Shown here in pieces: positions 11,385 to 24,837 of a DNA stretch of 64,000 nucleotides. Made by a program: the position numbers and the translations under genes. The stretch is from Urophycis tenuis (lineage: Eukaryota > Chordata > Actinopteri > Gadiformes > Phycidae), in contig JAXIVH010000006.1 of the NCBI GenBank assembly GCA_036785325.1, positions 8,268,972 through 8,332,971 on the forward strand, read 5' to 3'. Below the pieces are notes generated by a model. It did not search any database and was not told the DNA's origin. It saw only the letters and a list, made by a program, of their open reading frames with translations. The first letter of the stretch is position 1, and each line of letters begins with the position of its first letter.

Positions 11385-12811
11385 TTTATTTAACTTATAA
11401 CGGAACATTCTCTAGTTTTTCAACATAAAAGCAGGCCTAAAAGCATGCCTAAGTGAGTGTTTCTGAGTGTTTGCCCATTAAAAAAAATCTCTTCCATCCC
11501 TGGGTTTGTTTTATTACTTTGGCAGTTCCCATGCCTTTTATAATCCCCTATGAGTGATTGCAAAAAATAGCTGGTTATATAGAGATTATAGTCAATAAAT
11601 GTTGGAAAACACAAAATAACGAAAACATTGAAAAGGTCATAATTTAAGTTATTTTAATTCCATAAATAGATCACTTCAAATTCCATTATTCTTTCCGCGA
11701 CTTCTCATTCTGAAATTAGGACAACATGCACACATTATATCAACGGCCTTCGCCAAAACGAGAATACGAAAAATACTCCACAAGAACAGTAACCCACTGA
11801 TGTAACAATGTAAACAAGGATCTTAGCATGCTACGCTAACAACATGGTCTCTCAATGGGAATCACTGTACCGGTAGCACAGCCCACACGTCTGTGATGTC
11901 ATGGTGATGTATGAATAAATTAGAATGTTAATAGAGAGTGAATAAGAAACATGTAACAAATAAGTCTCCCAGGGTCATGGAACATGGGATTTTGATACTC
12001 TTGCATTCAGGATACAACAGAATGACAAACAAATGCAGCATATTGAAACCTAACCATCCAACTAATGTTCAGTCCATTAAATAACGTAATGTACATAGAA
12101 AAATAAGATCACTACTTTCACATAACCTCCAGGGTATCGTTATGTGCCATTAATGATAAATCTAATAACACTCTGGAAGTTGGTGAAATGTAATGGTTTT
12201 TTTTTAACAATTAAAACAGTTAAAAAATCTTAATTAGGTCTTAATTAACAGCATACGTTGTAGCTTCAAAATGTTAATTCATTCCCAGGTTCCCATTTTT
12301 TAATAGCTGAATAAATCAGTCAACGTGATTAAAATCATCTCAACTCAAAGCGAAGATTTCAAGTATCAGTACAAAAAGGAATCACATGTCGAGGGAATCA
12401 CATGTTATTTGTGTCCAAGCGCTGCTTGTCCAACTGTCCAACCTGGCTCCGTCTGGTGTGGTAATCACGTCGTCCACACAGCGAGCCCTTCAGTCTCCAC
12501 GTCTCCACGTCTGAATCCGTAATACTGAAAACCAACCAAGCCATCCCTCTCATGTCCTGACCCACCAACATGTTGCTCACACGTTATTCTTAATCTGTTT
12601 AGTAATAAATAAAGACATCAACGCCGCCCATCGCTTCACCAGAGAGGGACGGCCGGCCGGTGTGATGCACGCGTTTGTTCAGGGTTCTGTGCACATAACA
12701 CCTGCCACGGAGCAGCCCAGCGGCGGGCTTCCATATTTGTAGTTCCTGAACAGCATTCGGACTCGTGAGGTGCATCCCAAACAAAGACAGTAGTTGTGGG
12801 CTTCCGTTTCT
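11385..12811 (-). promoter_or_regulatory. errfi1: errfi1 3'UTR and poly(A) signal
   Basis: AATAAA on the minus strand at 11390-11385 is the likely end of the errfi1 transcript, giving a 3'UTR of about 1.4 kb. The UTR is AT-rich and contains several ATTTA pentamers on the minus strand, consistent with the short mRNA half-life known for this immediate-early gene. The boundary is inferred. Confidence 0.6.
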
Positions 12812-14379
12812 TTATCTCTTCGGATCACTCAAGTCCGGTGTGGGCCACGCCTCCGCGCCCTCTGCCCTCTCGGATTGGCCGAGGATCCTCTGCAGCCGCT
12901 CCTGATAGGCCGGCCGTGGCAGCAGGAAGTAGTGCGTGGTGCTGGCCTGGCGTCCATCCTTCATGACGGGCACGATGCAGGGCGCATTCTGGTCAGCAGG
13001 GGGCGCCCGCGGCCTCTGTTGCCGGGGCAACGGGGCCCTGCGGACATACTTGGGGTTGGGTGCGAAGCTCTGCGTCGCGGGCATCACCCCGTTGATGTAG
13101 ATGGGGAGGCTCTTGGGACTGGGGGTGCGCGGTGGGCACGTGGCCACCAGGGGCAGCCTCGGGGGGACCTTGGGGGGCCGGTCCTCCTCCGGCCGGCCCT
13201 GGACCACAGAGCTGTCGCCCCTCGGGGGGAGGAGGGCGGAGGACTTGGGCGGCAGGATGGGGACCCGAGGTGGGACCACGGGCTTGTCCTGGGGGGGCGG
13301 CGGCAGCGTGGGACTCCCCAGGCCGTCGGGGCGATAGACCGGGCCCGGGTACGAGTACCGTAGGCCGGAGGGCAGCGGGCCGCCGGGGTTCCGGGAGGAG
13401 GACGCGGACCTCCGCACCCTGGGCGCCATCTGCTCGTAACCCTCCCCCCTCTGGAGGAGAGGTTGCCCGCGGTTACCGTACGCATCTTCGCCCGGCGCCC
13501 AGCCGGTGGCCGCGGTGTCGGTTCCGCCGCCGGCCGCCCAGCCGGTCAGCGCCGCGCCGTCCTCCGCCCGGGGCCACGAGGGGCCCTCCGTGCCCGCCGC
13601 CGCCGCCACCGAGGCCCCCTGGTAGGCGTAGTTCACCTGGCCGAAGCCCCTGTAGCTCCCCCTGCTGGTGGCCCTGAAACACGGCGCCTTGCCACAGCCC
13701 TTGGGCAGGAGGCTGCGCTGGTCGCTGGTGAAGAACTCCACCTCGCTGTCCGCCGCCTCGTCCGCCATGAGCTCCTCCGGGTCGGGCGGGGGTGGGAGGG
13801 GCTTGGGCCGCTGGTGGCGCCCCTCTAACACTGTCAGTCTCTGGAAGGAGGGGACCACCTGGTCGCCCTCTTGTGGCTGCAGCAGGTCACCGCGGCACTG
13901 CGCGAGGCGATGGGGAGCAGAGCACAGCGCCGTTTGGCAGGCGGGAAACTCGGCTGCAGGGCGAGAAGACAAGGAGTCGACGCTTTAGTGACTCTGAATT
14001 CATGTTCCTACGAGCCGCTCGTCAGAGGGCTTTTTGTTTGAGGTGGCGTTCCTGGCAACGGCAAAATGGTATCGTTGTCATTGGCAACCCCCAATGACAA
14101 CGATAACAATGTCGCTACAGAAAGGAGTGAGGAACCAAAACAAGAGGAAAGCATGAGTGGGAGAGCAGTTGGGATGGGAAAAGAGAGATAGAAAGCTGAA
14201 TTCCACTCTTTTTTTCCCCCACTCAGTTTCCCAGTGTTTTCCCAGAGTCCGACTCTCCTAGAGTCTCCTCAGGGAACAACAGGGTGTGTGAGTGTGTGCG
14301 CATGTGCTTGTCTGTGTGTGTGCGCATGTTCTTGTGTGTGCGCATGTGCTTGTGTGTGTGTGTGTGTGTGCGTGCGTGC

Positions 14380-14473
<94 letters not shown>

Positions 14474-16382
14474 AAACAATTTTCTGCCACTACGTACAAG
14501 TACGAGAAGGAGGTGGAGGGAGGGAGGAGGAGGAGGAGGAGGAGGAGGAGGAGGAGGACGAGAAGGAAACAGAACAGTACAACAAACAACAGCCTCTTCA
14601 CCTATCACCCTGTTTGTCAAACATCAGCCACAACACCCTGATTACGCAGGAAGCACTTTTTTCCTCCCCTCGTTTTTATTATCTGAGCCTCAAGTGGCAT
14701 AATCTGTTTCCCACACAGCAGACAGCCTTCTGCGGGCTTCCGGAGCAAACATCCCATGTGTCAGCAACCCCACTACCACCACCACCGCCGCCACCAGCAC
14801 CACCAGCACCACCAGCACCACCAGCACCAGACCTCAGCGGAGGATCGGTGGGTGACCAGACTAGTGATCAGTCCCTCTCCTGTCTAGTCCAGATCAGAAG
14901 GCACCAGTAGAACATACAACACACAGCCCAACAAGCTGCTCATTCCAATTCTTTTTTGGTTCTGGTTCTGGCTTTGGGTGCTATGTTGGACCCCTGCTGA
15001 CACCGGTAAACTGAGTGCACATCAATAAATCCTAATTGCCACCTTTTTCATAGAAATCATATGACTAGGGAAAAAAGGTTAAGTACACACTAGTACAAAA
15101 AGATGATAATTTTTGTGGAACAAAGTCCAATCTTTAAAACTGAAAAAGATAACTTTGTAGTATCTTATTTGTGTACTCTTGTATGTACTGTGTTCTCCTT
15201 ATCTTGTACCACGTTCATTTCTCAGCCCATCCTGACTCAGGTCAGACTGGCCTCCGATTCCGTCAAATCAATGAGAAAATCTGAGCAGTTGTTTTTTGTT
15301 TGTGCTTTCCGGTACACAAAATCCATTTGTTTGAATTTAAACGATATCACGAATTTTACAATTTAAATAGCAAAATATCTGAGTGTCAACAGCCACGATT
15401 TGGTATGCTTTTAACGAAATAGTGTTTACGAGTAAAAGCTTAAATGCTTACCTTTCTAGCACCCTAAATATTTAAATCAAGCACCCAAAAATACAAAAAC
15501 CTTTCACTTTGACTATTCACACGTTTCTATACACATTTTAAAAAAAAACTAAAATGAAATAAAAAAAAGTGAAAAAACTGAATCATTGAAGAGGGGTTCT
15601 CACTCTGAAAGGCCTCGGTGGCTTGCTGCTGCTGTAGCTGTGTGGCTCTGTGGTCCATACTGCCGTTCAGCCGGAGACACAGGCTGCAAAACAACACCAT
15701 CGTGAGAAACATCTCCGTGAATGATCTCTGCACATAACTAACACATAACCTGTCACGGGTGAGTCGCTCTTAAGTTAAATAACATGCCTGACATATGCAC
15801 TAAACACTCATGTCAGCTCCCAGACCCTACACCCCCACGTTAAGGGGGGGGTGGGTGAGAGAGCTGGGGGCTGTAGTGTGTTAACGTGAGGCGCTACATG
15901 TCTGGGCTCTGGGCCAATACGCAGAGGAGGAAGACGAAGGTACACCAGTGCATGGGCTGCTTTTCAGGAGTAATGTAGTAATAATTGTAGGAGTAGTAAT
16001 GGTAAAGTTACCATGATGTCATAATTCAAGTTACTTGAATAATTTGAATCATAAAGTTGTTATTAAGGAATAATGACGCATGATCAGACAATTTGTAAAA
16101 GCATAGAAAAAAGGATCTCCCCCTTTCTATAAGTGAATTCCCATATTATTAGAGACATCTATGATGTCATCTATTACTTCGATTGAAGACGATAAAAACA
16201 CTGTTAAAAAACATTACGTTCGGCTTCTACAGCGGCTTCTTTATGGTCCCGCGGTACTTCCAGGCGGCCATTGAGACGTACCTGGCGTTGGAGTCATGGG
16301 CTCCCCAGCAGGGCCTGCTGCCGGCCATCATCAGAGAGGAAGAGAGGGCTCTGAATGGGACTCTGTGGGGCTCGGCTCTCAT
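12812..16382 (-). CDS. errfi1: ERBB receptor feedback inhibitor 1 (Mig-6)
   Basis: Mig-6 is a cytoplasmic adaptor that binds the C-lobe of activated EGFR/ERBB kinases, blocks the dimer interface and promotes receptor turnover. Coding exons: 16382-16282, 15683-15604 and 13953-12812. The frame stays open across both junctions and gives 440 residues (human about 460). The first exon holds a CRIB-like start (HRVPFRA, then SRPCWG). The large exon holds DSEVEFFTSDQ, a proline-rich region with PPRVPILPP, and the kinase-binding segment 1 (EEDRPPKVPPRLPL, then RTPSPKSLPIYINGVMP and TQSFAPNPKYV). The segment-2 tyrosine site reads THYFLLP; mammals have THYYLLP. The N-terminal exons are assigned by phase and weak similarity. 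Low-complexity Ala/Gly insertions make the middle diverged. Confidence 0.9.
14284..14559. repeat. (GT)n and (GGA)n microsatellites in errfi1 intron
   Basis: A (GT)n tract with TGCGCATG interruptions (14284-14470) is followed by a (GGA)n tract (14521-14559). No coding signal is seen in this intron. A further CCA/CAG-type triplet run lies at about 14770-14830. Confidence 0.95.
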
Positions 16383-16417
16383 AGCGCCAACCAAGCCAGC
16401 CCAGGGAACACCATCAT
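16379..16417 (-). promoter_or_regulatory. errfi1: Upstream ORF overlapping errfi1 start
   Basis: A 12-codon ORF starts with two consecutive ATGs at 16417 and ends in TGA at 16381-16379. That stop overlaps the proposed errfi1 initiator by two bases (CTATGAGA). A CTGTCTCCAG acceptor-like motif lies just upstream, so the ORF would fall within the same exon as the errfi1 start. The role is inferred from position only. Confidence 0.45.
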
Positions 16418-16468
16418 GTCTGGAGACAGGAAGGGAGACACTGGGAGAGAGACAGCGACAGAGAGCAG

Positions 16469-17114
<646 letters not shown>

Positions 17115-17495
17115 GGGGTCAGGTGTGGGAGGGGGGCCGCGGTCCTCCCCCGCCCACCTGTGGGAGGCCTCGGTAACCCATCTCCTGTCACGGTTCAGGG
17201 TCACCACCTCCTCCTTCCTCCTCCTCCCCCTCTCCCCCCCCCCCCTCTCCTCCTCCTCCTCTCTCAACCGAGAACCTCCGACAGAAGCTCTGGCCACTGT
17301 TCTAACGTCTCCCGCTGACGCGAGACGGAAGGGGACCGGGGGGTGGGTGGTGGTGGGTGGTGCAGGTGGGCGGCGGTGTGGGTGGTGGTATGTTGACAGT
17401 TTTTATTAAGTTGAATATGAGTCCTTTCATGATGTGCTCCTGTTGTTTTAGTTTTGTTAGTTTATGTTAGCCTTGAGACTACTTTAGATTTGAGG

Positions 17496-17608
17496 CCATT
17501 TTAGACTTTGGAATAGTTTCAAATTCATACCTTTTTAGACCTTGGAATAGTTTTGAATTCATACCATTTTAGACTTTGGAATAGTTTCGAATTCACAGCA
17601 TTGTAGAC
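17496..17608. repeat. 34-bp tandem repeat
   Basis: Three copies plus a partial fourth of a 34-bp unit beginning CCATTTTAGACTTTGGAATA lie in errfi1 intron 1. A poly-C run of about 20 bases follows. Confidence 0.85.
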
Positions 17609-18057
17609 TCCCCCCCCCCCCCCCCCCCCCAGACCACCTTCTGAAGTGGCGCTACGCTGTTTTCAGTTGAACCGTGTGGCAAAGAAAGCCTTTTGAGGAC
17701 CACAGTCCTTGAGTCGCTGAGCGCTACTTAAGTCGGACTCAGTTGTGCAGGATATCAGCGCCTATCAACATAAGACCCCCCCCCCCACCCCCCACCCCCA
17801 CCCCCCTTCACTTCAGAGGCAGGGGAACACAATGGCTCGTCTGTCCCCTGCCACACGTTGACGCCGTGCGACATTCCCTCCTGTGTGGCGGCGCCATTAA
17901 GCACTCGAAGTAGGACGGCAAAAAATGCAGAGCTTGCATAATGCACGGCGAAAGCCTGTACCCCCCCCCCCCCATACGTGCATGTATTTAAATATTAATG
18001 CCAAGCCGCCTCAAAACGACGGGTCCTGCCGTCACATCCGCCTGTGGGCCGGGGCTG

Positions 18058-18257
18058 NNNNNNNNNNNNNNNNNNNNNNNNNNNNNNNNNNNNNNNNNNN
18101 NNNNNNNNNNNNNNNNNNNNNNNNNNNNNNNNNNNNNNNNNNNNNNNNNNNNNNNNNNNNNNNNNNNNNNNNNNNNNNNNNNNNNNNNNNNNNNNNNNNN
18201 NNNNNNNNNNNNNNNNNNNNNNNNNNNNNNNNNNNNNNNNNNNNNNNNNNNNNNNNN
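18058..18257. other. Assembly gap (200 N)
   Basis: Exactly 200 N bases lie next to a (GA)n tract (18258-18300). The round size suggests a nominal gap of unknown true length at an unresolved microsatellite. Confidence 0.95.
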
Positions 18258-18297
<40 letters not shown>

Positions 18298-19694
18298 GGG
18301 GGGAGATAGATAGATAGACAGGGAGATGAATAGGGAGAGAAGAAGGGGACAACAGAGAGGGAGATGATATATAATGATTACGACCTCGGTACACGAGAGG
18401 CCTGGGCTTTTAGTGTCCCTGAATGGAGCCGTGAGGCCTGACGTCATGATGTCACTCAAGATGTAGTGCTCGGCGCCAGACCCTTCAGAGAACACAGCGG
18501 CCCCCCTCTGACATGTTTGTTAGTCAGACCGTGTGCCGCACACTCTTGATCCCTCCCCCCTTAGAAAGCCTCTCTCTGTCTCTCCCTGACTCTCTAAAGA
18601 ATAGTTATCTTATTACAGTACTGACTACTAGACAAATGGACAAGAACAGCAATTGTTCATTTGTCGTAACCATAATTTCCTTCAAATCAAACACAGAATG
18701 TATTGTAGGGACCATTCTTGTTCCATAGAATACAATGGCATGAGTAACTGTGAACATATGAACTGTGAACAATATCGGCCTGTGATTTGTTTGCACAAGT
18801 GAACAGCCTTGAATTGCCTTGCGTGTGTCTGCTTGACAAATGACTATTGATTACTTTGTTGTATAGATTCCATTGATATGCCCAATTCTTTGAAGGATCA
18901 AACCTACCAGGGTAATGAAGGGTCATGTCAGAGGTTTTTTTTATGTATATATATTTCGCGTTGCAACTTCTATTCAAAGTTTGTATTTGTATATAAGTCA
19001 GCCATGAAACCCTTCTGCATGCACTGAATATTGAGTTTCGATTTGGGTTTTATTTTATTACGGGTTTTTCAAAATATAACCCTTGATGGCCAATAAGATT
19101 TAGCGGATATTGTTGTTCAATAACAGTTTAGCACTTCAGATATTGGAAGTGCTATAAAAATGTTGGTTAGTCATGGCATCTTGCGAATTTTACAATTTGA
19201 AATCGTAGATAAGACTTTTTGCTCATGTTTTCAACGTCAAATGTTGGGTTTCTCTAAAGCCATTGAAGCCAAATCGATCCAGAACGACTCTCATCATTCC
19301 TTCTGTGATCGACCACTAACAACAATCATAACAAACTATAAGCAGCACTGGCTGGATCATCGGGGCAATAAATAACAGACGTGTCCCAGAATGCCCTCAG
19401 GGTTCTGGGGGGGTCCATGTTCTGGGGCAAAAACAGTCCAGGATACTTCCAGTACGAAACTCAGGAGAACCTCTCCACAGATCCGTGTTACTGCGCTCCT
19501 CACGAAGAACCACTCCGGCGTGAACAGAAGGGACGGGCGGTCTCGACGCGCGTCGCCTCCTGATTCCCAAAACCAACGCGTCTTTATCCCCTCCCTGTCC
19601 CGCGCGTTAAATCCCCCCAAAACCAAACCAAGTTAAGCCCGTCAAGCAGTGAAAACAGCGTAAATCCAAGTAATAACTGAATGTAGGTACTCAC

Positions 19695-19880
19695 AATTGT
19701 GTTCACGCCGGTGAGTAGACGCCACTCCTAGTGGAGCATGATCTGGGTTCGGTCTGTCCCAGTCCGAGGAGTCACCGTCACTGGTCCGACCACGTGCGCC
19801 TGCCCCCCTCTGAATCAACACTGGGTGGAGAAACCACGGGCTCACCGTGACGCGCGTCTCAGCCTCTCCTTATAATCACT
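19695..19880 (-). promoter_or_regulatory. errfi1: errfi1 core promoter and non-coding first exon
   Basis: On the minus strand, a TATA-like GATTATAAGG at about 19877-19868 lies some 25-30 bases before a plausible transcription start near 19843. The following sequence runs to a strong donor, ACAATT|GTGAGTACC, with the exon ending at 19695. The 16282-16382 exon would be the next one, 3.3 kb away. Assigned by position and motif only. Confidence 0.5.
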
Positions 19881-19899
19881 GTGCTACACTCCCTGCTCC

Positions 19900-20437
19900 A
19901 CCCAAGGTTCTCCTTCAACGCATGCCATGAGGGATTCCGTCAATTTTTCTTTTCTTTCTTGTTTTGAGATTTAGGAAATGTGTTAGTTTAGGTTCCGTTC
20001 ACTAGTGATTTAATAGTTGATTGACTTGGGACTTGACTTGGGAATGAAACTTGGGAATTTATTTTCATAATTTAGAATGGATGTGAGAAGCATTACATTC
20101 CTTCCTTATCACATATAGATCATCTAAGTATAATGTAGTATATTACAATAATAGTATAGTATGATAATCATAGTCAGCATTTAGTAGGCATTTATAGCAG
20201 GTTTTTAGTATAGTAGGATAGCATAGTATATCTTTATTCCAGAATCATTCCTGTTCACTGTAGATGTTTATTCCAGAATAATCTGTTCACTACAGATGTT
20301 TATTCCAGAATCATACTCTAACAAGCAGATGTTCTTTCTATCCACGCACTGTGCCCTGTAGCCGTGTGTGTATGCTGTATGCTGTGTGTGTGTATGATTT
20401 GTGTGCGTGCGTGTGCATGTGTGTGTGTGTGTTTGTG

Positions 20438-20516
<79 letters not shown>

Positions 20517-20682
20517 GTGTGTGTGTGTGTGGGCACCGACTAATGACCCATGGTGCTGAGGGCTATGGGGGATGGGAGCAGGGGAGGTCAAGTTACTTCC
20601 TGTCTTCGGAGACCTCTCTCCCTCTCTCCCTCACAGCTGTCAGTGTGGTCAGACAAACCCCTGCAACATCTGCATGCAACCC

Positions 20683-20720
<38 letters not shown>

Positions 20721-23458
20721 ACCCCACCCCCCACCCCCCCGGTAGAGCTCTCAAACACACACCCCGCACTCCCACACACATACACACTTTGTCTTTTCAG
20801 CAGAACACCCACGCACTGCCTCTAAATCAAAGTTCAGCCCTCGGTGCTAACCGCTACGGCTGCAATGTCCACCGTCGCCCCATGCGATGGGGGCAGGGGG
20901 GGGCTGGAGGTGCCCCCCTCCCAGCCCCGGACACCTCCGCCCGTGGGACGTTGGGCGTAGTAACGTCCGGGGGGTCCCCGACAACATCGGCGGTTTCTGC
21001 TCCGAGTGGTGTTAGGTAGCGCCGGGGCGAGCACGGGAAAGGCCTATTCCCCCGCGGTAAATGATAACGTGCATGTTCCACGGTAAAGGACATTTGTGTC
21101 AGTTCACTCGGGCAATACTTGTGCCGTAGGAGGGGGGGGGGGAAACATCTCGTATGGAGAAAGCAGCTGTGTACAAAGCGAATGAGTCAGCCATTAACAG
21201 CAGTCTCAGGCCGCTGACGGACAGGCCCTCTGACATCTGTAAAACACAAGCGGTCTGCAAACATGCAGGGCTACAGTATAGGCTGCACCACTTGATGTAG
21301 GAGGACATTTATACAATGTGTAGGGATGTTTGTGCCCCAATTGTAAAAGTGAGTAAAATTGGGGGGGGGGGGGGGGTTCTTCAACATTTTCATTGAATGT
21401 ATTATTGTCTTAAAATGTTCACACCTCCGGACAGAGTTGAGCTGAATCTTAGTTTAATGTCTTTGAAATGCTATCTTGCCTCGGAGTTACTGTTCCTGAG
21501 ATATTACTTTTTGTAACTCATTAGGCATTCCTTCGTCTATATAAAGGGGATGATTCTTACTCTTAATACTTATTATATATAAAAAGAGTAATTTTTTTGT
21601 TTCCACAAAAGGTCCAGTTCACGGCCTCAAAACAAAACAACAATTTTTTTTTTTAAAGAGGATGGTACAATCTATGGCACAACGGTATCAAAAGACTGTT
21701 ACCAGCGGGTGTCAGAGAAGCTCCAACCTTTGGCAGGCAAGTCCAATCCTCACCCAGCACCAAGTTGAGACCCTCCCAAAGCAGGGTCACAAAAAAGTGT
21801 CTGGTGTGGTGGTTTCATCTCGCTCATGAAACCACGTTCCAAGACAACCAACAACCAAGTTCTAGACGACCCAAAAGCAGCCTCCCAGTCCTCCCAGTGC
21901 TCCCAGTCCAAAGTCATTGGGAGTCTTATACACAGCTTAAGATGCAACTCCTCCCACACATTCCACGCGTCCATTAGCGTGGCGCTTGGCCTCAGACTGA
22001 ACACTGCGAGCAGCAGCGCAGCGCCTCAATGTCCTGACGATGAAGAGCGCGATGAAGAGGGCGCGCCATGCTCACACTTGTCACTTGTTTCACAACGTTT
22101 ATCATCTCCTCCATTTCGATTTATTAAAGTCTCCAAAAAATAGTGGAGAATCATTAAACTATGTCAGTCCAGGAGATGACAACCTCCTCTCATAAAAACC
22201 CTTTCAACCTTCCGAGCGTTTTCCATCCCCCCCCCCCCCCCCCCCCCAGCCCAGTGATGTAAGCCCCATGCTGAGCTGGTTCCTTTCTGTACCGTATTTA
22301 CAAACGGTTTGAAAGGATTTAAAGTAATTACTCCTGCGGTCACGGATGCAGATAGGGTGATGTGAAAAGCATCCCGATCCCTTCAGCGGTTCTGTTTTAT
22401 GAACTGTGACTCTGGTCAGGGATGACAAGATGGAGGCGTAAGGACGGAAGCAGACTCCTAAAATGTCTGACTGGGCCACCCACAACAGCCTTTGACCCAT
22501 TCAGTTGAAAAAAAAAACAACCTAACAGACTTATCAGAGAGTCAGAATCCAGTGGGAGGAAGTGGTTTCAGGATGACTTCTTTATGATGCGTTAGCGTTT
22601 AGACTTGCTTGAGCGGAAACAGCAACCACTGGATTCACAGGTTTCTTGTCACCTTATTGATGGTTAGCATAGCTTGCTCAGACACAGACACAACACACAT
22701 ACACAACGTATGTGTGTGTAATGCTTAGTCTACTCAACCCAAGCCAAAAAAGAAAAAAAAGAGGAAAAAAAAGGAAAGCCCTAATGGAGAGAGGAACCGA
22801 AGAGCCCAGCAGGGGTGGCCTGCCTGGTGGCAGCCTGTTTCACAGTAACCACCACAAGAGATTGGGACTCTCCAGCTGTGGTTCCTCCAGGAAACAGTGT
22901 CTCGTTGCCTGGGAGGTGTCCTACCCGCTGCCCCTGTCCTCAGTGAAGGCCTCAAGGCTTTTTAAAACCCACGGGAAGCCTTGAAATGATGTGTTGGAAG
23001 AAGACCTCGGAAGACCTCAGACCAACTCATTATTAGGAGTTTAAGGGCAGAGGGTTGATGAAGTAGAACAAAGATCAACTGGCTGTCTTGGCCGCTCAGA
23101 TGAAACTAATTTCACAAAACCATGACATTCATTCAGAAACATAAAGCTGACAGGACTCACGACTGCAAATATTAGCACAAGCGTGGGCACTGAAACCCTT
23201 TTAGGCTGACTACGTTTGTTCTGCCTACATTGATTTGGAATCAACTCCCAACAAGGCCTTGACTCACTTATTGAACCTGTGCAGGGCTCATGTTTGCTCA
23301 TGTTTGCTCTGAGATTAGGAAACTTTGACCATCACATGACTTCACAAACAAGCCCTGTGTTCAGGGCCAGAAATGAAAAGTACAAACTTTTAAAGGATTT
23401 ACAGCCATTGTGTTAAATATTAAATATACACAAATGGTAAATCAACAAAGACAATTAG

Positions 23459-23523
<65 letters not shown>

Positions 23524-23636
23524 CACATGTGGAAGATTGTTTTTGTGTATGAGTGTGTGTCTGACCACTCTAGACCTTTCTTGGAACCCCTGTGTTTTCT
23601 CAGACTACAGATTTCATCAGGAAACAATTGCACTAC

Positions 23637-23671
<35 letters not shown>

Positions 23672-24347
23672 TGTTGCCCGTTCTTTACTCATGCATGTTT
23701 TGAAATCCTGAGGCATGACAAAGTTAATTTTCTTTTCTCTCTCCCTTCAATACTCCCTCCGCCCCCTTCCTCCTCCTCTCTCTCTCCCACTCCCGTCTGT
23801 TTCCATCCTTCACCCTTCGCCAGACTCCTGCTCCATCACTTCCTGCTCCATCACTTCCTGTTGAGTCACTGGGAAGATGCCTGACGTAGCGGCCCCTCCG
23901 ACCGTAGCGGGCTCTCTGTTGTGTTCTGTTCTTCTCTGCCCCCTCCCCCCTTCATTTTACTGCCTCCTTGCTCATCCTCACTATTTTTACTCCATTGTTA
24001 TCCAATGTGTGCAGCATCGTTTCTCAGGAAGCAGGATGTGACATCACCATGCCGACGCCTTGATAAATCAAAAGCATACGCAGGAATGCGCCGCGGCATG
24101 TTTTCCGGGCAAGGCACTTTAATCACACGACACTGGAGCTGGAGGAACGGTCCGGGGCCCGCGGTGCCAAACAGAACACAACACAACATAGCAACCGGCC
24201 GAGACCAGCTGTAAGCGGGCCACGGCGGAATGCAGCAGGTATGAAATGACTTCCTGTTGTGTTAGTCATTTTCCCTGGCGCTTCCTACTGTACGTACATA
24301 TTAGGCTGAAGAATATGAAGGGGGAGAATGCCGTGCGCCTCCGCCAG

Positions 24348-24383
<36 letters not shown>

Positions 24384-24798
24384 GTGCGTCTCAACGTCAA
24401 ATGAGTGAACGTGTTTAAAAAAGGGATATACATTGGGGGTTTTTCACAGTGAATGCATTGTCCTTCTCATCACTATTCACTCTCACTATCATTATCACTA
24501 TCACATATTCATTCAAGGCCTGGGGACATCTCGGCCTTGCCTATCACCTGTGCCTGTTATGCCAAGTAACGCCACGGCACAGGGAGACGCAAGAGCCGTC
24601 CCTATGAGGTAAGACCCAGCTAAGGACACAGGCTACGTGCTGCTCTGGGAGGGGGAGGGAGGGGGAGGGAGGCAGACTGTGGGAAATGAAAGGATGACTC
24701 ACTCTAGCATACAGCTGCTGACTCAGTTAGCGGGATGGTGTCCAGAAGTCAGTGCATCTGGCCCCGCGCTGTGTTGGTATGCGTGTGTGTGTGCGCGC

Positions 24799-24837
<39 letters not shown>

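Noticed and set aside
12794..13677. Plus-strand open frames over errfi1
   Set aside because: They are antisense to the proline-rich errfi1 exon, with Gly/Arg/Pro-biased translations and no recognisable domain.
20588..20825. Pro-rich and Gly-rich frames
   Set aside because: They arise from a poly-C run and neighbouring C-rich sequence.
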